In this document: piece by piece, positions 6,727 through 13,448 of the stretch
Position numbering within the stretch: position 1 is the stretch's first letter
Layout: every line of letters starts with the position of its first letter
From: Piscinibacter sp050175855
Lineage (GTDB): Bacteria > Pseudomonadota > Gammaproteobacteria > Burkholderiales > Burkholderiaceae_C
Direction of reading: 5' to 3'
Assembly (NCBI RefSeq): GCF_050175855.1
Contig: NZ_JBFXIO010000042.1
Span: 1-18,097, forward strand
Length of the DNA: 18,097 bases
Notes under the pieces: generated by a model
The model's database searches: none
Told to the model about the DNA's origin: nothing
What the model saw: the letters and a program-made list of their open reading frames with translations, nothing else
Program-made: the position numbers and the translations under genes

Positions 6727-8031
6727 TCAGAGTATGTAGCGCGACAAGTCTTCGTTCTTCACCAGCTCGCCGAGCTTGCGATCGACCATCGCCGCGTCGA
6801 TGGTGACGGTCTGGCCCGAGCGGTTGGGTGCGTCGAAGCTGATCTCGTCGAGCAGCCGCTCCATCACCGTGGCCAGCCGGCGCGCGCCGATGTTCTCGGT
6901 GCGGTCGTTGACGTCGAAGGCGATCTGCGCCACGCGCCGGATCGCGTCGGGCGCGAGTTCGAGCGTCACGCCCTCGGTGGCCAGCAACAGCTGGTACTGC
7001 TTGACCAGGCTGGCGTGCGTCTGCGTGAGGATGGCCTCGAAGTCGTCCACCGACAGCGCGCCGAGCTCGACGCGGATCGGGAATCGGCCCTGCAGCTCCG
7101 GGATCAGGTCGCTCGGCTTGGCGAGGTGGAAGGCGCCCGAGGCGATGAACAGGATGTGGTCCGTGCGCAGCATCCCGTACTTGGTGTTCACCGTCGTGCC
7201 CTCGACCAGCGGCAGCAGGTCGCGCTGCACGCCCTGGCGCGAGACGTCGGCGCCCTGCGCGTTGCCGCGCGAGGCCACCTTGTCGATCTCGTCGATGAAG
7301 ACGATGCCGTTCTGCTCGGCGTTGGCGATCGCCGCGGTCTTGATCTCCTCGTCGTTGACGAGCTTGCCCGCCTCCTCGTCGACCAGTAGCTTCAGGGCCT
7401 CGGCGATCCTGAGCTTGCGCGTCTTCTTCGGCGCCTGACCCATGCCGGCGAACAGGCCCTTGAGTTGCTCGGCCATGTCCTCCATGCCGGCGGGGCTCAT
7501 GATCTCGAGCGCCGGGCGCGGCTCGGCCAGGTCGATCTCGATCTCCTTGTCGTCCAGCGCCCCTTCGCGCAGCCGCTTGCGCATCACCTGCTTTGCCGTG
7601 TTGTCGGCGGCCGAGCCCGGCACCAGGATGTCGAGGATGCGGTCCTCGGCGGCATCCTCGGCGCGGGCGCGCTGGCGCTTCATCGCGGCCTCGCGCTCCT
7701 GCTTGACGGCCATGTCGGCGAGGTCGCGCACGATGGCGTCGACATCCTTGCCGACATAGCCCACCTCGGTGAACTTGGTCGCCTCGACCTTGATGAAGGG
7801 CGCGTCCGCCAGCCGCGCCAGCCGCCGCGCGATCTCGGTCTTGCCCACGCCGGTGGGGCCGATCATCAGGATGTTCTTCGGCGTGATCTCGGCGCGCATC
7901 TTCTCGTCGACCTGCTGGCGCCGCCAGCGGTTGCGCAGCGCGATCGCGACGGCGCGCTTGGCCTCGCGCTGGCCGACGATGTGGCGGTCCAGCTCGGAGA
8001 CGATCTCCTGCGGGGTCATCGCGCTCTTCAT
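6727..8031 (-). CDS. hslU: ATP-dependent protease ATPase subunit HslU (ClpY)
   Basis: A 434-residue AAA+ unfoldase that caps the HslV peptidase and feeds it proteins using ATP. It opens with MKSAMTPQEIVSELDRHIVG, then shows Walker A GPTGVGKT (58-65), the pore loop GYVG (91-94), Walker B IVFIDEID (243-250), and a GARRL sensor-2 segment near the C-terminus. It ends in LSRYIL, the tail that docks into HslV. The frame stays open further upstream into hslV, but the ATG at 8031 overlaps the hslV stop as ATGA, the usual sign of translational coupling. A Met four codons later (8019) is the other possible start. The region between the I-domain segment and Walker B looks complete. It is the last gene of the minus-strand run, with a GC hairpin beyond it. 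Confidence 0.97.
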   Translation of the reverse strand: MKSAMTPQEIVSELDRHIVGQREAKRAVAIALRNRWRRQQVDEKMRAEITPKNILMIGPTGVGKTEIARRLARLADAPFIKVEATKFTEVGYVGKDVDAIVRDLADMAVKQEREAAMKRQRARAEDAAEDRILDILVPGSAADNTAKQVMRKRLREGALDDKEIEIDLAEPRPALEIMSPAGMEDMAEQLKGLFAGMGQAPKKTRKLRIAEALKLLVDEEAGKLVNDEEIKTAAIANAEQNGIVFIDEIDKVASRGNAQGADVSRQGVQRDLLPLVEGTTVNTKYGMLRTDHILFIASGAFHLAKPSDLIPELQGRFPIRVELGALSVDDFEAILTQTHASLVKQYQLLLATEGVTLELAPDAIRRVAQIAFDVNDRTENIGARRLATVMERLLDEISFDAPNRSGQTVTIDAAMVDRKLGELVKNEDLSRYIL

Positions 8032-8564
8032 TCCAGGGTCTCGATCGTGTGGTGCTGGTTGGTGTAGATGCACAGGTCGCCGGCGATCTCCAGCGACTTC
8101 TTGACGATGTCCTGCGGCGCCATCTCGGTGTGGTCGAGCAGCGCGCGGGCCGCGGCGTTGGCGTAGGCCCCGCCCGATCCGATGGCGATGATGCCGTGCT
8201 CGGGCTCGAGAACATCGCCGTTGCCGGTGATGATCAGCGAGGCGCTGTGGTCGGCCACGGCCAGCATGGCCTCCAGGCGGCGCAGCACGCGGTCGGTGCG
8301 CCAGTCCTTGGTGAGCTCGATCGCGGCGCGCACCAGGTGGCCCTGGTGCTTCTCCAGCTGCGCCTCGAAGCGCTCGAACAGCGTGAAGGCGTCGGCCGTG
8401 GCGCCGGCGAAGCCGGCCAGCACCTTGTCATGGTGCAGCTTGCGCACCTTGCGCGCCGAAGCCTTGACGACGATGTTGCCCAGCGTCACCTGGCCGTCGC
8501 CGCCGAGCGCGACCCGGTGCCCGCGGCGCACGCTGACGATGGTCGTGCCGTGGTAGTTTTCCAT
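8028..8564 (-). CDS. hslV: ATP-dependent protease peptidase subunit HslV (ClpQ)
   Basis: A 178-residue proteasome-like threonine peptidase that forms the double hexamer core of HslVU. It begins MENYHGTTIVSVRRG. The six-residue leader must be removed after Gly6 so that Thr7 becomes the N-terminal nucleophile, as in other betaproteobacterial HslV. Further family landmarks are VALGGDGQVTLG, KVLAGFAGATADAF and AIGSGGAYANAAA. The length is normal. The stop overlaps the hslU start (ATGA). It lies 46 nt downstream of the STAS gene, with a hairpin at 8579-8594 in between. No heat-shock promoter is evident in that short gap, so its promoter may lie inside or beyond the STAS gene. Confidence 0.97.
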   Translation of the reverse strand: MENYHGTTIVSVRRGHRVALGGDGQVTLGNIVVKASARKVRKLHHDKVLAGFAGATADAFTLFERFEAQLEKHQGHLVRAAIELTKDWRTDRVLRRLEAMLAVADHSASLIITGNGDVLEPEHGIIAIGSGGAYANAAARALLDHTEMAPQDIVKKSLEIAGDLCIYTNQHHTIETLE

Positions 8565-8578
8565 GGGAACTCGCAGAT

Positions 8579-8594
8579 GGCGCCGGAAGGCGCC
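8579..8594. other. Hairpin GGCGCC-GGAA-GGCGCC in the hslV leader
   Basis: A six-bp perfect stem with a four-base loop lies in the 46-nt gap between the STAS gene stop (8611) and the hslV start (8564). In the minus-strand transcript the loop reads TTCC. No U-run follows, so it is more likely an mRNA processing or stability element, or a weak attenuator, than a strong terminator. Confidence 0.4.
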
Positions 8595-8610
8595 GGTTCA
8601 AGCGGTCAGC

Positions 8611-10317
8611 TCAGACCGAGCGGACCTTGACGCGGGCATGCTCGTTGATGCCCATCGCGCCGAAGAAGAGCGCCACCAGGCGGTGCGCATCGACGAAGAC
8701 CACGGTGCGGTTCTCGTTGCGGCGTGCCAGCACCCAGTTGAGCAGGTCGCCCGCGGCGATGAAATCGACGCGGATCAGCTTGGCGCAACTGACGTTGACG
8801 ATCGTCGAGCTGCCCAGCTCGCCTTCGAGCTTCTTCAGCGTCGGCCCGATGTCGCCGACCAGCTGGCCGGAGAGCTCGACTCCGGCCACCTGCACCGTGG
8901 CGTTCGGGTCCTCGTTGAAGCGCGACTCGATGAAGCTGGTCGACACCTCGCTCACCATCGACAGCGGCGGCGAGGTGGTGCTGGTGTGCGAGCCGCTGAT
9001 GCGCACCTCGCACTGCGCCGGCTCCCACGACGGCGGCGAGACCTCGTAGGTGACGCAATAGTCGATCGCCGCCTCGTCGAACTGGTCGGGGCGGTTGGTC
9101 ATGCGCAGCGCGTCCAGGCGTAGCTGCCAGAAGGCCGGGTCGGCATCGCGCACGCCGGTGGGGGCGGCTTCGGCCAGCACGGCGAACAGCTTCTCGCCGC
9201 CCAGCCAGCGCATGTCCAGCTTCTGGCGGATCCAGCCGCGGAACAGCTCCGACATCCGCGAGGCGGCCTCGACGTCCATTCCGCGCAGCGCGCTCCAGTC
9301 GAACACCCAGGGCAGAGGCATCTGCAGGCTCTGCGACGACAGGTGGGCGACCGCATCCGCGTCGACAAACTCGGGGCACACCCAGCCGACCTGGCCGTCC
9401 AGCCGGCTGTTCGCCGGGGCGCGCTCGTCGCTGGCGGCCTCGGCGACCAGGCGCGGCAGCGAAAACCACTGCGGAGCCGACCAGCCGAACTGCTGCGCGT
9501 AGTCGAGCGCCAGGCTTTCGAACTTGTGCTGCTGGCCGATGGCCCGGTAGAGGTCGAACAGCACCAGCCAGGTCTCGGCATGGGCGTGGCGCTGGCCGCC
9601 GTGGCCGGTCAGTGAACCCAGCGACTGTTCGCACTGCTCGAAATCGGCGTTGGCGAAGGCGATCACCGCCTCGTCGAGCTCGGGGTCGTGGGCAACCTCG
9701 CTGACCTCGACGGCGAAGGCGTTGGCGAAGTCGCCGGCGCCGCTGTCCAGCGCGAGCGGCGACAGCGGCGACAGCCCGGCGCCCATCACCGCGGCGGCAG
9801 GGGCCGCGGCCGGGGCGGCCGACGGTAGATCGACGCTCGCGCCGTTCAGCGGCATCGGCCGGCTGATGGCGTTGGTCCCCATCGGCGTCGGCTGCGTCGG
9901 GGCGTTGTAGAAGTCGGGGCCGCGCCGGGACACGGGCGGCGCGCCGAAGCCATCGCCCACCATCTGCTGCTCGATGGCGTCGATCTTGGCCTTGACGCTG
10001 GCATCCTGCTTGGCGCCGCTCTCGGCCACCGAGATCTTGCCTTCGGAGTCATCGAGCTTGGAGGAGCCGCCCAGCGCCGCCAGCTGCTCGGGAGACAGGC
10101 CCTCGCGGCGCACCTTGCGCAGCATGTCGAACTCGCGCTTGCGGACGAAATCGTTGCGCCGCTTGCGCTCGATCATCGCCTTCAGCTCGGACTTGGCGAA
10201 CTCGGTCTCGCGCGCTTCGTCCTGCGGCGTGCCGATCTCGGCCCACTCCGTGGTCGGATTGGCCACGAACTTGACGACCTTGCGAAAAAAGCTCGTGGTG
10301 TCTTTGGGTTCCGCCAT
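8611..10317 (-). CDS. STAS-domain protein with FimV-like helical middle region, unknown role
   Basis: A 568-residue protein. Residues 1-80 are charged (FFRKVVKFVANPTTEW, then a Lys/Arg/Glu-rich helical stretch). Residues about 120-200 are Pro/Ala-rich linker. Residues about 211-285 (DPELDEAVIAFANADFEQCE, then ETWLVLFDLYRAIGQQ and LDYAQQFGWSAPQWF) resemble the repeat-like segment of FimV-type proteins. The last 96 residues have STAS character (ELSGQLVGDIGPTLKKLEGE, then DFIAAGDLLNWV). STAS proteins bind switch kinases or sigma-related partners. The position normally holding a phosphorylatable Ser/Thr before Gly is Ala here, so control by phosphorylation is doubtful. No signal peptide or membrane segment is seen. 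The ATG at 10317 starts a conserved-looking N-terminus; a TTG seven codons upstream is possible. It lies 34 nt after dksA and 46 nt before hslV. Confidence 0.8.
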   Translation of the reverse strand: MAEPKDTTSFFRKVVKFVANPTTEWAEIGTPQDEARETEFAKSELKAMIERKRRNDFVRKREFDMLRKVRREGLSPEQLAALGGSSKLDDSEGKISVAESGAKQDASVKAKIDAIEQQMVGDGFGAPPVSRRGPDFYNAPTQPTPMGTNAISRPMPLNGASVDLPSAAPAAAPAAAVMGAGLSPLSPLALDSGAGDFANAFAVEVSEVAHDPELDEAVIAFANADFEQCEQSLGSLTGHGGQRHAHAETWLVLFDLYRAIGQQHKFESLALDYAQQFGWSAPQWFSLPRLVAEAASDERAPANSRLDGQVGWVCPEFVDADAVAHLSSQSLQMPLPWVFDWSALRGMDVEAASRMSELFRGWIRQKLDMRWLGGEKLFAVLAEAAPTGVRDADPAFWQLRLDALRMTNRPDQFDEAAIDYCVTYEVSPPSWEPAQCEVRISGSHTSTTSPPLSMVSEVSTSFIESRFNEDPNATVQVAGVELSGQLVGDIGPTLKKLEGELGSSTIVNVSCAKLIRVDFIAAGDLLNWVLARRNENRTVVFVDAHRLVALFFGAMGINEHARVKVRSV

Positions 10318-10351
10318 GACGAGGGAGACGCGCCGCAACCGAGCCGGGGGC

Positions 10352-11239
10352 TCAGTCGCCGAACATCTTCTGTTTGAGCTCGCGCCGTTGCTGAGCTTCG
10401 AGGGACAGTGTAGCGGTCGGTCGCGCGATCAACCGGCCCAGGCCGATCGGCTCGCCGGTTTCGTCACAGAAACCGTAGTCACCGGCGTCGATACGCGCCA
10501 GGGACTGTGAAATCTTCTTCAGCAGCTTGCGCTCGCGGTCGCGGGTGCGCAGCTCCAGGGCGTGTTCTTCCTCGATGGTGGCGCGGTCGGCAGGGTCGGG
10601 CACGATGGAGGTGTCCTCGCGCAGGTGCTCGGTGGTTTCTCCGGCGTTGGACAGCAGGTCGTCCTTCAGCGTCTGCAGCTTGTAACGGAAGAAGTCCAGC
10701 TGCTTGTCGTTCATGTACTCCGACTCCGGCATGGCCATGAGTTCGGCTTCGGTCAGGTCGCGGCCGGCCTTGGTCTTCCAGGCGTTGGCCAGCTTCGGGT
10801 CGGCCTTGTGGGCCGGCTTGGGGGTGTCGAGTCCGAGGTTGTTCATCTGTCGGGTGGGAGGCCGGGGCGGCGCGAACCGGTCGGCGAATCGGGACGTGGC
10901 CGGCGGCAGCGGGGCAGCCACCGGCGCCGGCGGCGCCGCCTTGGACGACCGGGACGCCTTCACCGGTGCAGGTGCGGCGCTGACCGGCGCCACGGCGACG
11001 GGTGCCGGCGCGGGCGTGGCCGGCGCCTTGGCAGCAACGGTCTTGGCCGGCGCCACGGGCTTGGCCGCCGGTGCCTTGGATGTCGGTGCCTTGGCTGCAA
11101 CGGTCTTGGCCGGCGCCTTGGCGGCCGGGGTCTTCTTGGCGGGTGCCGCCTTGGCGGCCGGCTTGGCCTTGGCCGCCGGTGCGGCGGGCTTGGCGGCAGC
11201 CTTCTTCGTGCTTGTTTTGGTGGCCGGTGTCTTGCTCAC
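10352..11239 (-). CDS. dksA: RNA polymerase-binding transcription factor DksA, with long Ala/Lys/Pro-rich N-terminal tail
   Basis: A 295-residue DksA, about twice the length of the E. coli protein. Residues about 165-295 are the DksA core: a coiled coil with DPADRA at 215-220 (the DxxDxA tip that reaches the polymerase secondary channel), LELRTRDRERKLLKKI, and the C-terminal globular part with RPTATLSLEAQQRRE. DksA works with ppGpp to reset rRNA and amino-acid promoters in starvation. Of the four zinc cysteines of E. coli DksA only Cys258 remains; the others are Thr261, Ser279 and Ala282, as in many alpha- and betaproteobacterial DksA. Residues 1-115 are low-complexity Ala/Lys/Pro repeats (KTVAAKAP twice), resembling histone-H1-like tails. 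GTG at 11239 is chosen because AGGAGA lies 5 nt upstream. It follows the cobW-type gene and precedes the STAS gene. Confidence 0.93.
   Translation of the reverse strand: MSKTPATKTSTKKAAAKPAAPAAKAKPAAKAAPAKKTPAAKAPAKTVAAKAPTSKAPAAKPVAPAKTVAAKAPATPAPAPVAVAPVSAAPAPVKASRSSKAAPPAPVAAPLPPATSRFADRFAPPRPPTRQMNNLGLDTPKPAHKADPKLANAWKTKAGRDLTEAELMAMPESEYMNDKQLDFFRYKLQTLKDDLLSNAGETTEHLREDTSIVPDPADRATIEEEHALELRTRDRERKLLKKISQSLARIDAGDYGFCDETGEPIGLGRLIARPTATLSLEAQQRRELKQKMFGD
11025..11117. repeat. Direct repeat inside dksA (30-bp units with one mismatch)
   Basis: The 30-base units at 11025-11054 and 11088-11117 differ at one base and encode the repeated peptide APAKTVAAKA of the DksA tail. Such units can gain or lose copies by slippage or recombination, so tail length may differ between strains. 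Confidence 0.75.
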
Positions 11240-11244
11240 GGGTG

Positions 11245-11250
11245 TCTCCT
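11245..11250 (-). promoter_or_regulatory. Ribosome binding site deciding the GTG start of dksA
   Basis: AGGAGA on the minus strand, 5 nt before GTG at 11239. It favours GTG over the in-frame ATG at 11278, which would add 13 residues. The site lies beyond the expected (unshifted) end of the cobW-type gene at 11356. Confidence 0.7.
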
Positions 11251-11261
11251 CGCTCCGACGG

Positions 11262-12395
11262 TTATACCCCGTCCGCAAGGCGCGGGCGACGGCTGGGCCC
11301 GGTTTCAGGCGCGGCGGATTGTAGCCACATCAATCTGACGCGAAAGCCGCGGATTTCACACCAGACACTGCTCGAGGCCCTGCAGGAAAACGTCCCTGGG
11401 CAGATCCAGGCCGATGAACACCATCTTGCTGCTTTTCTTCTCGCCGGCGCCCATTTCGGGCCCAGGTCGCTGCCCATCAGCTGGTGCACGCCCTGGAAGA
11501 TCACCTTGCGGTCGCTGCCCTTCATGTTCAGCACGCCCTTGTAACGCAGCATCTTGGGGCCGTAGACCTGCACGATCGCGCCGAGGAAGTCCTCCAGCTT
11601 GGCCGGGTTGAAGGCGCGGTCGGACTTGAACACGAACGACTTCACGTCGTCGTCGTGATGGTGGTGGTGCGGGTGGTCGCAGTGCTCCCCGTGCTCGTGG
11701 TCATGGTCGTGATCGTGGTGATCGTGGCCGTGGCCATCGCCGGAGAGGAACTCCGGGTCGATGTCGAGCTTGGCGTTGAGATTGAAGCCGCGCAGGTCGA
11801 ACACCTCGGAAATCGGCACCTCGCCGAAGTGCACCTTGCGCTGCGGCGCCCGCGGGTTCATGTGCTTGATGCGGTGGATCAGCGCGTCGACCGTGGCATC
11901 GTCCACCAGGTCGGTCTTGCTGATGAAGATCTGGTCGGCGAAGCCGATCTGGCGGCGTGCCTCCTGGCGCGTGTCGAGCTGGGTGTCGCCGTGCTTGGCG
12001 TCGACCAGCGTCAGGATCGAGTCGAGCAGGAAGCTCTCGGCGATCTCGTCGTCCATGAAGAAGGTCTGAGCCACCGGGCCGGGGTCGGCCAGCCCGGTGG
12101 TCTCGATGACCACGCGCTCGAAGTCCAGTTCGCCCTTGCGCTTCTTCGCGGCCAGGTCGGACAGCGTCGAGCGCAGATCCTCGCGGATGGTGCAGCACAC
12201 GCAGCCGTTGTTGAGCTGGATGATCTGCTCCTCGGTGTCGCGCACCAGGATGTCGCTGTCGATGTCCTCGTCGCCGAACTCGTTCTCGATCACGGCGATC
12301 TTCTGGCCGTGCGCCTCGGTGAGCACGCGCTTGAGCAGGGTGGTCTTGCCCGAGCCCAGGAAGCCGGTGAGGATGGTGGCGGGAATCAGAGCCAT
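11262..12395 (-). CDS. CobW/COG0523-family GTPase (putative metal chaperone), frameshifted near the 3' end
   Basis: A SIMIBI-class GTPase of the CobW/YjiA/ZigA group, thought to deliver metals, often zinc. From the ATG at 12395: Walker A GFLGSGKT (11-18), metal-binding CVCC (65-68), ETTGLADP (98-105), SKTD (159-162, in place of NKxD), and a His/Asp-rich loop at about 221-250. The C-terminal domain (FNPAKLEDFLGAIVQVYGPK, then VIFQGVHQLMGSDLGPKW) reads normally to Trp315. Beyond it the frame gives 62 unrelated, Arg/Ser-rich residues. In another frame the expected tail is intact: AGEKKSSKMVFIGLDLPRD, then VFLQGLEQCLV and a stop at 11356-11358. One base therefore appears missing near 11446-11452; restoring it gives a 346-residue protein. 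This could be sequence error or a real mutation. It is upstream of dksA. Confidence 0.85.
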   Translation of the reverse strand: MALIPATILTGFLGSGKTTLLKRVLTEAHGQKIAVIENEFGDEDIDSDILVRDTEEQIIQLNNGCVCCTIREDLRSTLSDLAAKKRKGELDFERVVIETTGLADPGPVAQTFFMDDEIAESFLLDSILTLVDAKHGDTQLDTRQEARRQIGFADQIFISKTDLVDDATVDALIHRIKHMNPRAPQRKVHFGEVPISEVFDLRGFNLNAKLDIDPEFLSGDGHGHDHHDHDHDHEHGEHCDHPHHHHHDDDVKSFVFKSDRAFNPAKLEDFLGAIVQVYGPKMLRYKGVLNMKGSDRKVIFQGVHQLMGSDLGPKWAPARRKAARWCSSAWICPGTFSCRASSSVWCEIRGFRVRLMWLQSAAPETGPSRRPRLADGV

Positions 12396-12434
12396 GGAAG
12401 CGAAACCTCGGGAACGTGGAGAAAGCGGCCCAGT

Positions 12435-12447
12435 TGGGGGGCCGTGA
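12435..12447. repeat. Intergenic 13-mer TGGGGGGCCGTGA, copy 2
   Basis: Identical to 6714-6726 and in the same orientation relative to the following minus-strand region. The rest of the element is not repeated here. It lies in the 156-bp gap between the divergent cobW-type gene and corC. Confidence 0.35.
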
Positions 12448-12469
12448 CTGTGGTTCAAGGTACCAGACC

Positions 12470-12475
12470 TGTCAA
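12470..12475 (-). promoter_or_regulatory. Possible -35 element (TTGACA) for the cobW-type gene and dksA
   Basis: A perfect TTGACA on the minus strand, 74 nt upstream of the ATG at 12395. Seventeen bases later CACAGT is a poor -10 (three of six). A KpnI-type palindrome, GGTACC, lies in the spacer. I see no Zur-like operator in this gap. A 5-bp GGGGC/GCCCC inverted repeat at 12499-12522 lies nearer corC. Confidence 0.35.
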
Positions 12476-12551
12476 GCGAAGGGCATGCCAGCTGTCATGG
12501 GGCTTCGGGTAAGCTTCGCCCCTCCGCTTCACCATCTCTCGCGCCCGCGCG

Positions 12552-13448
12552 ATGTCCGACCCTCACCCAGCGCGACCGGCCCGTCCCGGCGAGCGCAGTG
12601 CCCCGCCCGGCGCCGAGAAGCGCACCCTGTTCCGCAAGCTGGTCGAGCTCGTCTCGCCCGGCCCCGACTCGCGCGACGAGCTCATCTCCACGCTGGCCGA
12701 CGCCGAGAACCGCGAGCTGATCGCCCCCGAGTCGCGCGTGATGCTCGAAGGCGTGCTGCGCATGGCTGACCTGTCTGCCGGCGACGTGATGGTGGCCGCG
12801 CCGCGCATGGACCTGCTGAATATCGATGCGCCGTACGAGGAGGTGCTGCACACCGTCATCGAGACGGCCCACTCGCGCTTTCCGGTGTACGAGGGCAGCC
12901 GCGAGAACATCATCGGCATCCTGATGGCCAAGGACCTGCTGAAGCTGCAGCGCGCGCCCGAGCTGAACCTGCGCACGCTGCTGCGCCCGGCGGTGTTCGT
13001 GCCCGAGTCCAAGGGGCTGAACGAACTGCTGCGCGACTTCCGCTCCAACCGCAACCACCTCGCCATCGTGATCGACGAGTTCGGCACCACCGCCGGCCTG
13101 ATCACGATCGAGGACGTGCTCGAGGAGATCGTCGGCGAGATCGAGGACGAGTTCGACGAGAAGGATGGCGAGTCCGGCGTCTACACGCTGGCCGACGGCA
13201 GCCAGCGCGTCGCCGGCGACGCTTCGATCGAGGCCGTCAACTCGGTGTTCGCCACCTCACTGCCGGCCGAGGAATTCGACACCATCGGCGGCCTGGTCGC
13301 CCACGAGCTCGGTCGCGTGCCGCGCCGCGGCGAGTCGGTGCAGGTCGGGCCGCTGGTCTTCTCCGTGATGCTCACGCGCGGCGGTGCGGTGCGCTGGTTC
13401 AGGGTCACTCGCGCGCCGGAAGAGGCGCTCGGCTCCGACGGCGCCTGA
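12552..13448 (+). CDS. corC: CorC/HlyC-family CBS-domain protein (YbeX-type)
   Basis: A 298-residue soluble protein. Residues 1-25 are Pro/Arg-rich and probably disordered. LISTLADAENRELI followed by VMLEGVLRMADLSAGDVMV is the usual lead-in. Two CBS domains follow at about 77-135 (SRFPVYEGSRENIIGILMAK) and 141-197 (HLAIVIDEFGTTAGLITIED, then EIVGEIEDEFD). The CorC_HlyC transporter-associated domain is at about 210-290 (FDTIGGLVAHELGRVPRRGE). There is no membrane domain. In E. coli the family was linked to Mg/Co efflux and to ribosome-related functions; either role is possible here. The start is the first Met giving a normal length; no clear Shine-Dalgarno sequence. The stop overlaps the lnt start by one base (TGATG), an arrangement conserved with lnt in proteobacteria. 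Confidence 0.93.
   Translation: MSDPHPARPARPGERSAPPGAEKRTLFRKLVELVSPGPDSRDELISTLADAENRELIAPESRVMLEGVLRMADLSAGDVMVAAPRMDLLNIDAPYEEVLHTVIETAHSRFPVYEGSRENIIGILMAKDLLKLQRAPELNLRTLLRPAVFVPESKGLNELLRDFRSNRNHLAIVIDEFGTTAGLITIEDVLEEIVGEIEDEFDEKDGESGVYTLADGSQRVAGDASIEAVNSVFATSLPAEEFDTIGGLVAHELGRVPRRGESVQVGPLVFSVMLTRGGAVRWFRVTRAPEEALGSDGA

Noticed and set aside
8032..8073. hslU start upstream of 8031
   Set aside because: It would place the start inside hslV with no ribosome site; the ATGA overlap at 8028-8031 is the standard arrangement.
10318..10338. TTG start seven codons upstream for the STAS protein
   Set aside because: No ribosome site in front of it, and the ATG at 10317 begins a more natural N-terminus.
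11642..11710. Short alternating repeat that could look like a microsatellite or CRISPR-like array
   Set aside because: It is the coding sequence of the His/Asp loop in the cobW-type gene; there are no regular spacers.
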